Shown here piece after piece: positions 1 to 5,260 of a stretch of 5,260 nucleotides of DNA. The stretch is from Phenylobacterium sp. (GTDB lineage Bacteria; Pseudomonadota; Alphaproteobacteria; Caulobacterales; Caulobacteraceae): NCBI GenBank assembly GCA_019264505.1, contig JAHUZY010000117.1, positions 1 to 5,260 on the forward strand, written 5' to 3'. Position 1 is the first letter of the stretch. Every line of letters begins with the position of its first letter. Both the position numbers and the translations under genes were made by a program. The notes beneath the pieces were generated by a model. It saw nothing but the letters and a program-made list of their open reading frames with translations. It was not told where the DNA came from and did not search any database.

Positions 1-2
1 CG

Positions 3-2138
3 CCGAGCTTCGACTATGACGACGCCGCCCTGCCCATGCTGTGGAAGCCCCACCGCCCGGCGCGGCCGCCGAAGTCAGAGGGCGGCAAGCGCTTCAATCT
101 GGTCAGCGACTACAAGCCCGCCGGCGACCAGCCGCAGGCGATCAAGGAACTGGTGGCGGGTCTGGAGGGGCGAGAGCACGACCAGGTGCTGCTCGGCGTC
201 ACCGGCTCAGGGAAGACCTATACGATGGCCCAGGTCATCGCCGAGACCCAGCGCCCGGCCCTGATCCTGGCCCCCAACAAGACGCTCGCCGCCCAACTCT
301 ATTCCGAGTTCAAGGCCTTCTTCCCGGAGAACGCGGTCGAGTTCTTCGTGTCCTACTACGACTATTACCAGCCGGAGGCCTACGTCCCCCGGACCGACAC
401 CTACATCGAGAAGGACTCCTCGATTAACGAGCAGATCGACCGGATGCGCCACTCGGCGACCCGGGCGATCCTGGAGCGGGACGACGTCATCGTCGTGGCC
501 TCGGTCTCCTGCATCTACGGTATCGGCTCGGTGGAGACCTATACGGCCATGACCTTCACCCTCGCCCCGGGTGAGCGGATCGACGAGAAGCAGCTGATGG
601 CTGACCTCGTGGCCCTGCAGTACAAGCGCAACGATCAGGCCTTCGAGCGCGGGACCTTCCGCCGCCGGGGCGACACCATCGAGATCTTCCCCGCCCACTA
701 CGAGGATCGCGCCTGGCGGGTCAGCCTGTTCGGCGACGAGGTGGAGACCATCGTCGAGTTCGATCCCCTGACCGGCAAGAAGACCGCCGACCTGGACGGG
801 ATCAAGATCTACGCCAACAGCCACCACGTCACGCCGCGCCCGACGCTCAACCAGGCTGTGGTGCAGATCAAGGCCGAGCTCAAGGAACGGCTGGAGTGGA
901 TGGTGGCCAACGGCAAGCTGCTGGAGGCCCAGCGACTGGAGCAGCGGACCACCTTCGACATCGAGATGATCCAGGCCACCGGCTCCTGCGCCGGCATCGA
1001 GAACTACAGCCGCTATCTGTCGGGCCGCCGGCCGGGCGAGCCGCCGCCGACCTTCTTCGAATACATCCCCGAGAACGCCCTGCTGTTCGTGGACGAGAGC
1101 CACCAGGCGGTGCCGCAGATCGGCGGCATGTATCGCGGGGACTATCGGCGCAAGTTCACCCTGGCCGAGTACGGCTTCCGCCTGCCTTCCTGCCTGGATA
1201 ACCGCCCGCTCAAGTTTGAGGAGTGGGACGCCATGCGGCCCGACACGGTGCATGTGTCGGCCACGCCTGGCGCCTGGGAGATGGAGCGCACGGGCGGCGT
1301 CTTCGTCGAGCAGGTGATCCGCCCCACCGGCCTGATCGACCCCCCGGTGGAGGTGCGACCGGTCTCCAAGGACGGTTTCTCCCAGGTGGACGACGTCATC
1401 GACGAGGTGCGCCAGACCATCGCCCAGGGCTATCGCGGCCTAATCACGGTCCTGACCAAGAAGATGGCCGAGGATCTGACCGAGTACATGCACGAGCAGG
1501 GCCTGAAGGTCCGCTACATGCACTCCGACATCGACACCATCGAGCGCATCGAGATCATCCGTGATCTTCGGCTTGGGGTCTTCGACGTGCTGGTGGGCAT
1601 CAACCTGCTGCGCGAGGGCCTGGATATTCCCGAGGTCGGGCTGGTGGCCATCCTGGACGCCGACAAGGAAGGCTTCCTGCGTTCGGAGACCTCGCTGATC
1701 CAGACCATCGGCCGGGCGGCCCGGAACATCGACGGCCGCGTCATCCTCTATGCCGACAGGATCACCGGCTCCATGGAGCGCGCCATGGCCGAGACCCAGC
1801 GCCGTCGGGAGCGCCAGGAGGAATACAACGCCCTTCACGGCATCACGCCCGAGAGCGTGAAGAGCCAGATCAAGGAAATCCTCGCCAGCGCCTATGAGAA
1901 GGACCGTCCCCTGGTCCGCACGGAGCTGGCCGAGGAGGCCAAGCCCTTCATGGGCGACAACTTCAAGGCCACCCTGCGCGACCTGGAAGGCCGCATGCGC
2001 CAGGCCGCCGCCGACCTGGAGTTCGAGACCGCCGCCCGCCTGCGCGACGAGATCAAGCGCCTGAAGCTGATGGACCTGGAATTCGCCAACGAAGCCCTGA
2101 CCGGCGAAGGCGAAACCGTCGACCGCTCAGCGGTCTAG
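3..2138 (+). CDS. uvrB: Excinuclease ABC subunit B (UvrB), 5' end outside window
   Basis: UvrB is the ATP-driven damage-verification subunit of nucleotide excision repair. It receives lesions from UvrA and recruits UvrC for incision. Counting from the Met at 36, visible motifs are: Walker A GVTGSGKT (54-61), the aromatic beta-hairpin [10 protein letters not shown] (about 107-116) that clamps DNA, Walker B/motif II DESH (353-356), SATPG (408-412), motif [16 protein letters not shown] (519-533), motif [11 protein letters not shown] (556-564), and a C-terminal UVR domain (about 647-677) that binds UvrC. The core is complete. The frame is open to the left edge, and the residues before and after the Met at 36 ([20 protein letters not shown]) resemble the middle of the long N-terminal leader of alphaproteobacterial UvrBs. 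I therefore treat the ATG at 36 as internal and the gene as 5' partial. It ends at an amber codon after which the frame stays open for 19 more codons (see findings). No SOS box can be judged because the promoter is outside. Confidence 0.97.
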   Translation, partial: PSFDYDDAALPMLWKPHRPARPPKSEGGKRFNLVSDYKPAGDQPQAIKELVAGLEGREHDQVLLGVTGSGKTYTMAQVIAETQRPALILAPNKTLAAQLYSEFKAFFPENAVEFFVSYYDYYQPEAYVPRTDTYIEKDSSINEQIDRMRHSATRAILERDDVIVVASVSCIYGIGSVETYTAMTFTLAPGERIDEKQLMADLVALQYKRNDQAFERGTFRRRGDTIEIFPAHYEDRAWRVSLFGDEVETIVEFDPLTGKKTADLDGIKIYANSHHVTPRPTLNQAVVQIKAELKERLEWMVANGKLLEAQRLEQRTTFDIEMIQATGSCAGIENYSRYLSGRRPGEPPPTFFEYIPENALLFVDESHQAVPQIGGMYRGDYRRKFTLAEYGFRLPSCLDNRPLKFEEWDAMRPDTVHVSATPGAWEMERTGGVFVEQVIRPTGLIDPPVEVRPVSKDGFSQVDDVIDEVRQTIAQGYRGLITVLTKKMAEDLTEYMHEQGLKVRYMHSDIDTIERIEIIRDLRLGVFDVLVGINLLREGLDIPEVGLVAILDADKEGFLRSETSLIQTIGRAARNIDGRVILYADRITGSMERAMAETQRRRERQEEYNALHGITPESVKSQIKEILASAYEKDRPLVRTELAEEAKPFMGDNFKATLRDLEGRMRQAAADLEFETAARLRDEIKRLKLMDLEFANEALTGEGETVDRSAV

Positions 2139-2198
2139 GGGGTGAAGGCCGAGGCCCGGGCGGAGGCCCAGGAGCGGTTCCGGAAGGGGCGGCTGTAG
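2139..2198 (+). other. In-frame coding-like tail beyond the uvrB amber stop
   Basis: Directly after the TAG at 2136-2138 the uvrB frame continues for 19 sense codons (G then VKAEARAEAQERFRKGRL) to a second TAG at 2196-2198. Every one of these codons ends in G or C, as in the neighbouring genes, and the peptide is a basic, helix-prone sequence that would be a plausible C-terminus. It has no usable ribosome-binding site of its own, since the G run lies only 0-1 base from the GTG at 2142. A separate small gene is therefore unlikely. It may be a former uvrB C-terminus cut off by a nonsense change, a readthrough extension, or chance. The sequence alone cannot decide. Confidence 0.4.
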
Positions 2199-2208
2199 GG
2201 GGTCAACC

Positions 2209-2277
2209 GTGGCCGAAAAGCCCCACATGACCGTCCAGCGACGGCGGGGGCGGAACTTCCGGCTTCGCCATTCGTAG
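2209..2277 (+). CDS. Candidate 22-residue basic small ORF
   Basis: A GTG-started ORF of 22 codons, beginning VAEKPHMTVQ and ending FRLRHS, is preceded by AGGGGG at 2197-2202 with a 6-base spacer, which is good Shine-Dalgarno geometry. Eighteen of 22 codons end in G or C. The product would be Arg-rich with no membrane segment. It lies in the gap between uvrB and the helical hypothetical gene, in a different frame from uvrB. I recognise no family. Short ORFs arise easily in GC-rich DNA, so this is only a candidate, and an upstream-leader role for the next gene is equally possible. Confidence 0.2.
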   Translation: MAEKPHMTVQRRRGRNFRLRHS

Positions 2278-2356
2278 ATGTGACTGATCAGGGGCTGGTC
2301 TTGGCGAGGTTTCATTCGGACCTGCCGCAGCTCCGCCAACATCAGGATGGGTGATT

Positions 2357-2653
2357 ATGACACCGTCTTTCAGCGTAGCGGGCGCCGACGGCAAGGTCGT
2401 CGCCCTGGACCGGACGAAGCCTGAAACCGCCGTGGCCGAGCGCGTGCGCCGGCTGCAGTCGGAGGCCCGTAGTCTGGTGGGTGAACATGTGCGCGCCCTC
2501 GAAGCGGCGCTGGGCGAGGTGGAGCGGCTGAGCGCCGAGATCGCCGGCGGCGGCGAGCTCTATCCCCCCGGGGTTCGCGAGATCGCCCGGCGCCTGACCG
2601 AGGACGCCGAGGTCAAGGCCCAGGCCCTGGAAGCCATCATGGCCCGCAACTGA
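2357..2653 (+). CDS. Hypothetical helical protein, 98 aa
   Basis: The function is not recognised. The predicted 98-residue protein begins MTPSFSVAGADGK. It has a long charged amphipathic helix (about 24-63, heptad-like Leu/Val/Ala spacing, possible coiled coil), a turn GGGELYPPGVRE (64-75), and a second helix (about 73-97). It has no signal peptide, transmembrane segment, cysteine or metal-binding pattern, so it is probably a cytosolic helical hairpin. I chose ATG 2357 because AGGA at 2344-2347 sits 9 bases upstream. The in-frame GTG at 2351 leaves only 3 bases of spacing. The gene lies 218 bases after uvrB on the same strand and ends 21 bases before a convergent small gene. Codon use (mostly G/C third positions) matches its neighbours, which supports a real gene. 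Confidence 0.8.
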   Translation: MTPSFSVAGADGKVVALDRTKPETAVAERVRRLQSEARSLVGEHVRALEAALGEVERLSAEIAGGGELYPPGVREIARRLTEDAEVKAQALEAIMARN

Positions 2654-2674
2654 CACCGCTGCGGGCGGAGCCCA

Positions 2675-2842
2675 TCAGTCCTCGTGCGGCGCCTTGCGTC
2701 GCAGTGGGGCGATCGCCGCCCCGCCCTGCGGCCCCACGGGACTGAGGGCCGGATTGGTCTCGATGTCCCGGCGGCGAGCATCGCCGTCTGTGCCAGGCTC
2801 CCGGAGCGGCTGGGCCGTCTCGTCCTTTCGATCGCCGGTCAC
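2675..2842 (-). CDS. Small disordered hypothetical protein, 55 aa, coupled to the GNAT gene
   Basis: On the minus strand a GTG at 2842-2840 overlaps the TGA of the GNAT gene (2841-2839) as GTGA, the classic arrangement for translational coupling. The frame runs 55 codons to TGA at 2677-2675. About 82% of codons end in G or C, close to the real genes here. The product begins VTGDRKDETAQPLREPG, is rich in charged residues, Pro and Gly, and has a C-terminal part NPALSPVGPQGGAA followed by APLRRKAPHED. It has no signal peptide, membrane helix or cysteine and looks intrinsically disordered. I do not recognise a family. The overlap and codon pattern make it a probable gene that standard length cut-offs miss. 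Its position suggests co-expression with the acetyltransferase, but any functional link is inference. Confidence 0.6.
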   Translation of the reverse strand: MTGDRKDETAQPLREPGTDGDARRRDIETNPALSPVGPQGGAAIAPLRRKAPHED

Positions 2843-3111
2843 GTCACCAGGTCCCGGTAGTCGGGGCTGCGGCGCAGCCAGGCCGCGGCATAGCCGCAGA
2901 TGGGGGTGATCTTCAGGCCGCGGTCCTTGGCGTCCTGGGCCAGGGCCTTCATCAGCCGGCCGGCCGCGCCGGTGCCGCGCAGAGCCACGGGGCTCTCCAC
3001 ATGATCGATATAGAGGCGCTCGCCCTGGAGCCGGTAGTCGGCCCAGGAGGTCTGGCCCTGCTCGTCCATCTCATAGCGGGACGCGGCGCTGTTGTTTCGG
3101 AGTTCGCTCAT
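2839..3111 (-). CDS. GNAT-fold N-acetyltransferase, small COG2388/YjdJ type
   Basis: A 90-residue minimal acetyltransferase that would use acetyl-CoA; the acceptor substrate is unknown for most of this family. The sequence shows a short beta-sheet region (YEMDEQGQTSWADYRL), the strand LYIDHVESPVALRG leading into the acetyl-CoA pyrophosphate loop RGTGAAG (45-51), helix GRLMKALAQDAKDRG (51-65), and the family's C-terminal signature KITPICGYAAAWLRRSPDYRDLV, in which Cys72 is the usual conserved cysteine. The length matches the family (about 90-100). I chose the ATG at 3111 (MSELRNN) because GAAGG lies 5 bases before it on the minus strand. An in-frame ATG at 3114 is too close to that site, and the ATG at 3156 adds a tail unlike the family. 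It is cytosolic, with the small gene overlapping its stop and a divergent lipoprotein gene upstream. Confidence 0.9.
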   Translation of the reverse strand: MSELRNNSAASRYEMDEQGQTSWADYRLQGERLYIDHVESPVALRGTGAAGRLMKALAQDAKDRGLKITPICGYAAAWLRRSPDYRDLVT

Positions 3112-3146
3112 CATGCCCTTCGCAACGGACGGATTGCGGGTTTTGA

Positions 3147-3164
3147 TCCCGGCCAAGGCTGGGA
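3147..3164. promoter_or_regulatory. 18-bp near-palindrome in the GNAT/lipoprotein divergent gap
   Basis: TCCCGGCCAAGGCTGGGA is a dyad in which 7 of the 8 arm pairs match (the exception is G-T) around a 2-base AA centre. It lies 35 bases upstream of the GNAT start and 55 bases upstream of the lipoprotein start. The centre is too tight for an RNA hairpin of the full arms, so a protein-binding operator is the more natural reading. No regulator is recognised, and GC-rich DNA makes such dyads fairly common. Confidence 0.25.
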
Positions 3165-3206
3165 CATGATGATCGCGTCCGCGGCGTCAGGCCAGGGCTT
3201 AGGATG

Positions 3207-3212
3207 AAGGAG
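3207..3212 (+). promoter_or_regulatory. Shine-Dalgarno of the lipoprotein gene
   Basis: AAGGAG lies 7 bases before the ATG at 3220. It is the strongest ribosome-binding site in the window and fixes the lipoprotein start, placing a signal peptide exactly at the N-terminus. Confidence 0.75.
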
Positions 3213-3219
3213 CGCGACG

Positions 3220-3819
3220 ATGCGCAGGCTTTCCATGACCGCCGCCCTCGGGCTCTGCCTGCTCGCCGTGAGCGCCTGTAACCGCAACGAGGCCGGCGAC
3301 GGCGCCGAGGCGCCGGCCGCGGCGGCCGACGGGGCGCCGACGCCCCTGCCCGGCCCGCCTGGCACGCCCGCCGCCCCCACCCGCAGGGCGGGCCTGTGGG
3401 AGCAACGGCTGTCCACCGAGGGCATCGTCCAGGTGACCCGCATCTGTATCGACGACACCCTGGACGAACGTCTGAGCTGGTGGGGCCAGCAGGCCACCGA
3501 TGAATCCTGCGAGAAAAATCTGGTGACCCGCCGCACGGACGGCAGCTGGCAGTTCTCGTCGGTCTGCGACATGGGGACCGGCGGCAAGACCACCACCTCG
3601 GGCGTGGCCAGCGGCGACTTCGCGACCCGCTATGTGATCACGGGCGAGAGCTCGACCGTGGGGGCCGAGGCGCCGCAGATGAACGGGACCCGCAGCGTCA
3701 ATATCGAGGCCGTGTGGCAGGGCGCCTGTCCCGAGGGCTTCCGCCCCGGCGACATGGAGCTGCCCGGCGGCATGCGGGTGAACCTGCTGGATATGGCCGG
3801 GGCGGCCGAGGCCAACTAG
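3220..3819 (+). CDS. DUF3617-like lipoprotein, 199 aa
   Basis: A predicted lipoprotein exported by Sec and anchored through Cys20. The N-terminus has a basic MRRLSMT, a hydrophobic core (about 7-17) and the lipobox VSAC (17-20). A low-complexity Ala/Pro/Gly linker follows (about 24-54), then a compact domain starting RRAGLWEQRLS (55-65). The domain has features typical of the DUF3617 family: the opening GLWE, four cysteines (76, 97, 116, 170) able to form two disulfides, SCEKNLVTRRTDGSWQF (96-112), and GDFATRYVIT (132-141). The family function is unknown; members are periplasmic or membrane-anchored. Asn follows the lipidated Cys (CNRN), so there is no Asp+2 inner-membrane retention signal in the classical sense and outer-membrane sorting is plausible. 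It is transcribed divergently from the GNAT gene and convergently with the polyprenyl synthase gene, 12 bases away, so it is probably monocistronic. Confidence 0.88.
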   Translation: MRRLSMTAALGLCLLAVSACNRNEAGDGAEAPAAAADGAPTPLPGPPGTPAAPTRRAGLWEQRLSTEGIVQVTRICIDDTLDERLSWWGQQATDESCEKNLVTRRTDGSWQFSSVCDMGTGGKTTTSGVASGDFATRYVITGESSTVGAEAPQMNGTRSVNIEAVWQGACPEGFRPGDMELPGGMRVNLLDMAGAAEAN

Positions 3820-3820
3820 G

Positions 3821-3845
3821 CCCGGCTGGGTCTAAGCCAGACGGG
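3821..3845. terminator. Weak stem-loop between convergent genes
   Basis: CCCG (3821-3824) can pair with CGGG (3842-3845) and CTGG (3826-3829) with CCAG (3837-3840), separated by one G-A mismatch and closed by a 7-base loop. It spans the 12-base gap between the lipoprotein stop and the synthase stop, the right place for a shared bidirectional terminator. Neither strand has a T run after the stem, so intrinsic termination is doubtful. Confidence 0.22.
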
Positions 3846-4842
3846 CGACGGCGAAGTCGGCCAGGTCTTCCAGGGCCGTGCGCCCGTCGCCGGCCGGGAA
3901 GACGGCCAGGGCGGCCTTGGCGCTGGCGGCGTAGCCGGCGGCGGCTGAGAGGGTGGCCTCCAGGGCGCCGCTGTCGCCCACCAGCCGGCGGGCCCGCTCG
4001 AAATCGGCCTCGGTCTGCTCGCGGGCGTCGACGGTGCGCATCCAGAAGTCCCGCTCGGTCGCGCCGGTGTGCTTGATGGCCAGGATCAGCGGCAGGGTCG
4101 CCTTGCCCTCCCGGAAGTCGTCGCCGGGATTCTTGCCCAGGGTCTCGCTGGCCCCGGAATAGTCCAGGGCGTCGTCCACCAGCTGGAAGGCCAGGCCCAG
4201 GTCCTGGCCGAAGCGGCGCAGGCCACGGCACTGTTCGGGGCTGGCGCCGGCGCAGACGCCGCCCGCCTCGGCCGCGGCGGCGAACAGCTCGGCGGTCTTG
4301 GCCTTGATGATCTCCAGATAGACCGCCTCGTCCAGGTCCAGGTCGTGGGCGCGGGTGAGCTGCAGCACCTCACCCTCGGCGATCACCCGGCTGGCCCGGG
4401 CCAGGATCTCCAGGGCCGACATGGAGCCGGTCTCGACCATCAGTTCGAAGGCGCGTGCAAACAGGAAGTCGCCCACCAGCACGCTGGACGGCGCGCCCCA
4501 GATGAGGTGGGCGGCCACCTTGCCCCGGCGCAGCTCGGAGGAGTCCACCACGTCGTCATGCAGCAGAGTGGCGGTGTGGATGAACTCCACCGCCGCGGCC
4601 AGCTTGCGGCAGCCGTCGTCCTGGGCGCCGGCCAGTCTGGCGGCGGCGACGGTGAGCAGGGGGCGCAGGCGCTTGGCCGAGCCGCCGATCAGGTGTTCTG
4701 CCAGGGCCGGAATCACAGAAACCGGGCTCTGCATCCGGTCGCGGATCAGGCTGTCGACGCCGGCCATGTCCGAGCGGGCGAGCTTGAGCAGGTGATCGAG
4801 GCTGACCGGCTTGGCCCTGGTGTCTGCGGCGGCGGCGTCCAC
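3832..4842 (-). CDS. ispB: Long-chain polyprenyl diphosphate synthase (octaprenyl/decaprenyl type)
   Basis: An all-trans polyprenyl diphosphate synthase that elongates FPP or GPP with IPP to make the side chain of ubiquinone; cytosolic, probably a homodimer. Counting from GTG 4842 (336 aa, usual family length): GSAKRLRPLL (54-63) with the IPP-binding KRLRP, first Asp-rich motif LLHDDVVD (93-100) followed by LRRG, second Asp-rich motif QLVDDALDYSG (220-230) and GKNPGDDFREGKATLPL (236-252). The residue five before the first DDxxD is Ala (FIHTATLLHDD), a small residue typical of long-chain enzymes. Exact chain length cannot be read from sequence. I preferred GTG 4842 because GGAG (4855-4852) lies 9 bases upstream. 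The frame is open further to a TTG at 4923, but that TTG forms part of a good -35 hexamer and has no clear ribosome-binding site. A GTG at 4905 is another alternative. The gene is divergent from the methyltransferase gene. Confidence 0.95.
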   Translation of the reverse strand: MDAAAADTRAKPVSLDHLLKLARSDMAGVDSLIRDRMQSPVSVIPALAEHLIGGSAKRLRPLLTVAAARLAGAQDDGCRKLAAAVEFIHTATLLHDDVVDSSELRRGKVAAHLIWGAPSSVLVGDFLFARAFELMVETGSMSALEILARASRVIAEGEVLQLTRAHDLDLDEAVYLEIIKAKTAELFAAAAEAGGVCAGASPEQCRGLRRFGQDLGLAFQLVDDALDYSGASETLGKNPGDDFREGKATLPLILAIKHTGATERDFWMRTVDAREQTEADFERARRLVGDSGALEATLSAAAGYAASAKAALAVFPAGDGRTALEDLADFAVARLA

Positions 4843-4861
4843 GACGAAATACTCCAGATGG

Positions 4862-4883
4862 GGCGGCCGTTTGCGGGGCCGCC
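4862..4883 (-). promoter_or_regulatory. GC-rich hairpin in the probable ispB 5' leader
   Basis: GGCGGCC (4862-4868) and GGCCGCC (4877-4883) form a perfect 7-bp inverted repeat with an 8-base loop. If ispB is transcribed from the candidate promoter at 4895-4923, this hairpin is at the 5' end of its leader, about 6 bases upstream of the GGAG site. It could affect mRNA stability or translation. If translation instead starts upstream at 4905 or 4923, the repeat would be coding. Confidence 0.3.
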
Positions 4884-4884
4884 G

Positions 4885-4913
4885 TTGCGTCCGGACAATG
4901 GTCACGCGATAGG
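4885..4913 (+). promoter_or_regulatory. Candidate promoter for the trmN6-like gene
   Basis: TTGCGT (4885-4890) and GATAGG (4908-4913) are separated by exactly 17 bases, giving a transcription start near 4920 and a leader of about 30 bases. The match to the housekeeping consensus is moderate at -35 and weak at -10. The position is right, but the call is by eye. Confidence 0.3.
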
Positions 4914-4923
4914 GGGCGGTCAA
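4895..4923 (-). promoter_or_regulatory. Candidate promoter for ispB
   Basis: On the minus strand TTGACC (4923-4918) matches five of six bases of the -35 consensus. It is followed after 17 bases by CATTGT (4900-4895), a weak -10. The predicted start near 4888 leaves a leader of about 46 bases before GTG 4842. This supports that GTG over the TTG at 4923, which is the first three bases of the -35 element. Confidence 0.35.
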
Positions 4924-4950
4924 GGCGCGCCCGCGCTTCTGGAGCCGCTG

Positions 4951-5260
4951 ATGTCCGAGCCGTCACACGTCCCGGTGGAGCCGCCGACGGAGAACCGCCT
5001 TCTTGGGGGCCGCATCGTCCTGCGCCAGCCGGCGCGGGGCTACCGGGCCGGGCTGGACGCGGCCCTGCTGGCGGCGGCCTGCGACGCCCGTCCAGGCGAC
5101 CGGGTGATCGAGGCCGGATGCGGGGCCGGCGGCGCCCTGCTGGCGGCCGCAGCCCGGCGGCCCGGCGCGGTCTTCACCGGGGTTGAGCGGGATGCGGACG
5201 CGCTGGCTTTGGCGCAGGGCAATGTGGCGCTGAACGGCATGACGGCGCAGGTGAGCGTCC
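4951..5260 (+). CDS. TrmN6-like tRNA1(Val) m6A37 methyltransferase, 3' end outside window
   Basis: The first 103 residues of a SAM-dependent Rossmann-fold methyltransferase of the COG4123/TrmN6 type, predicted to methylate adenine N6 in tRNA (A37 of tRNA1-Val in E. coli). The N-terminal signature TENRLLGGRIVLRQP (13-27) followed by GYRAGLDAALLAAA (30-43) is characteristic of the alphaproteobacterial branch. It is followed by motif I VIEAGCGAGG (52-61) and the acidic end of strand 2 in TGVERDADALALAQ (76-89), which would hold the SAM ribose through Glu79. The catalytic NPPY motif lies beyond the window, so substrate specificity is unconfirmed. ATG 4951 is supported by GGAG at 4941-4944 with a 6-base spacer. 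It is divergent from ispB, an arrangement I recall as recurrent in alphaproteobacteria. No symbol is given because the gene is partial and tRNA specificity cannot be read. Confidence 0.87.
   Translation, partial: MSEPSHVPVEPPTENRLLGGRIVLRQPARGYRAGLDAALLAAACDARPGDRVIEAGCGAGGALLAAAARRPGAVFTGVERDADALALAQGNVALNGMTAQVSV

Noticed and set aside
304..324. GTTC-type direct repeat resembling an alphaproteobacterial LexA site
   Set aside because: It is imperfect (the second half is CTTC), lies deep inside the uvrB coding sequence and is not near any promoter.
207..1253. 348-codon open frame antisense to uvrB
   Set aside because: The Leu/Gly/His/Asp/Val-rich translation is typical of the mirror frame of a GC-rich gene. 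It has no recognisable domain, and the opposite strand encodes complete, motif-bearing UvrB.
2127..2342. 71-codon minus-strand frame in the gap after uvrB
   Set aside because: It overlaps the uvrB end, ends in repetitive Leu/Pro/Gly sequence and has no recognisable domain. The plus strand there has more coding character.
2694..2909. 71-codon plus-strand frame over the small gene/GNAT junction
   Set aside because: The Ser/Arg/Pro-rich translation has no ribosome-binding site and lies opposite better-supported minus-strand genes.
3112..3156. N-terminal extension of the GNAT protein to the ATG at 3156
   Set aside because: The extra 15 residues do not resemble the family N-terminus, they run across the dyad and regulatory gap, and the ribosome-binding site fits the ATG at 3111.
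3698..4231. 177-codon minus-strand frame overlapping the synthase C-terminus and the lipoprotein end
   Set aside because: The Arg/Pro/Gly-rich low-complexity translation is a shifted-frame shadow of the polyprenyl synthase gene.
4843..4923. 27-residue N-terminal extension of the polyprenyl synthase from TTG 4923
   Set aside because: The TTG start has no clear ribosome-binding site and is part of a TTGACC -35 element. The extension is Arg/Pro-rich with weaker codon bias, and the shorter form has normal family length.

Overview
The window is a gene-dense, high-GC chromosomal stretch with strong G/C preference at third codon positions. Its gene content fits an alphaproteobacterium, and a Caulobacteraceae-like organism (Caulobacter or Phenylobacterium type) is my best inference. 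That rests on three things: the long UvrB leader seen in alphaproteobacteria (the [14 protein letters not shown] stretch before the ATPase core), the divergent pair of polyprenyl synthetase and TrmN6-type methyltransferase, and a DUF3617-type lipoprotein. The species cannot be fixed from the sequence alone.

Layout: (1) 3-2138 (+) uvrB, entering from the left edge with its start probably outside the window. (2) 2139-2356, a 218-base gap that holds an in-frame continuation of uvrB beyond its amber stop and a candidate 22-codon ORF with its own Shine-Dalgarno. (3) 2357-2653 (+), a 98-residue helical protein of unknown function. (4) 2675-2842 (-), a 55-residue disordered small protein whose GTG overlaps the stop of (5) 2839-3111 (-), a minimal GNAT-fold acetyltransferase of the COG2388/YjdJ type. 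(6) 3112-3219, a divergent regulatory gap with an 18-bp near-palindrome. (7) 3220-3819 (+), a DUF3617-like lipoprotein. (8) 3832-4842 (-), a long-chain polyprenyl diphosphate synthase (octaprenyl/decaprenyl type, ispB-like). (9) 4843-4950, a divergent gap with two overlapping candidate promoters and a GC-rich hairpin. (10) 4951-5260 (+), the N-terminal part of a TrmN6-like tRNA methyltransferase running off the right edge.

The genes are mostly housekeeping: nucleotide excision repair, the polyprenyl tail of ubiquinone, tRNA modification, and a periplasm-facing lipoprotein. They do not form one pathway. The only tightly coupled pair is the GNAT protein with its small downstream partner. I see no mobile element, CRISPR array, rRNA, tRNA or defence system, and nothing that looks like a wholly new system. 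The points most worth a second look are the amber codon that seems to truncate uvrB, the overlapping 55-codon gene, and the compact ispB/trmN6 divergent control region.
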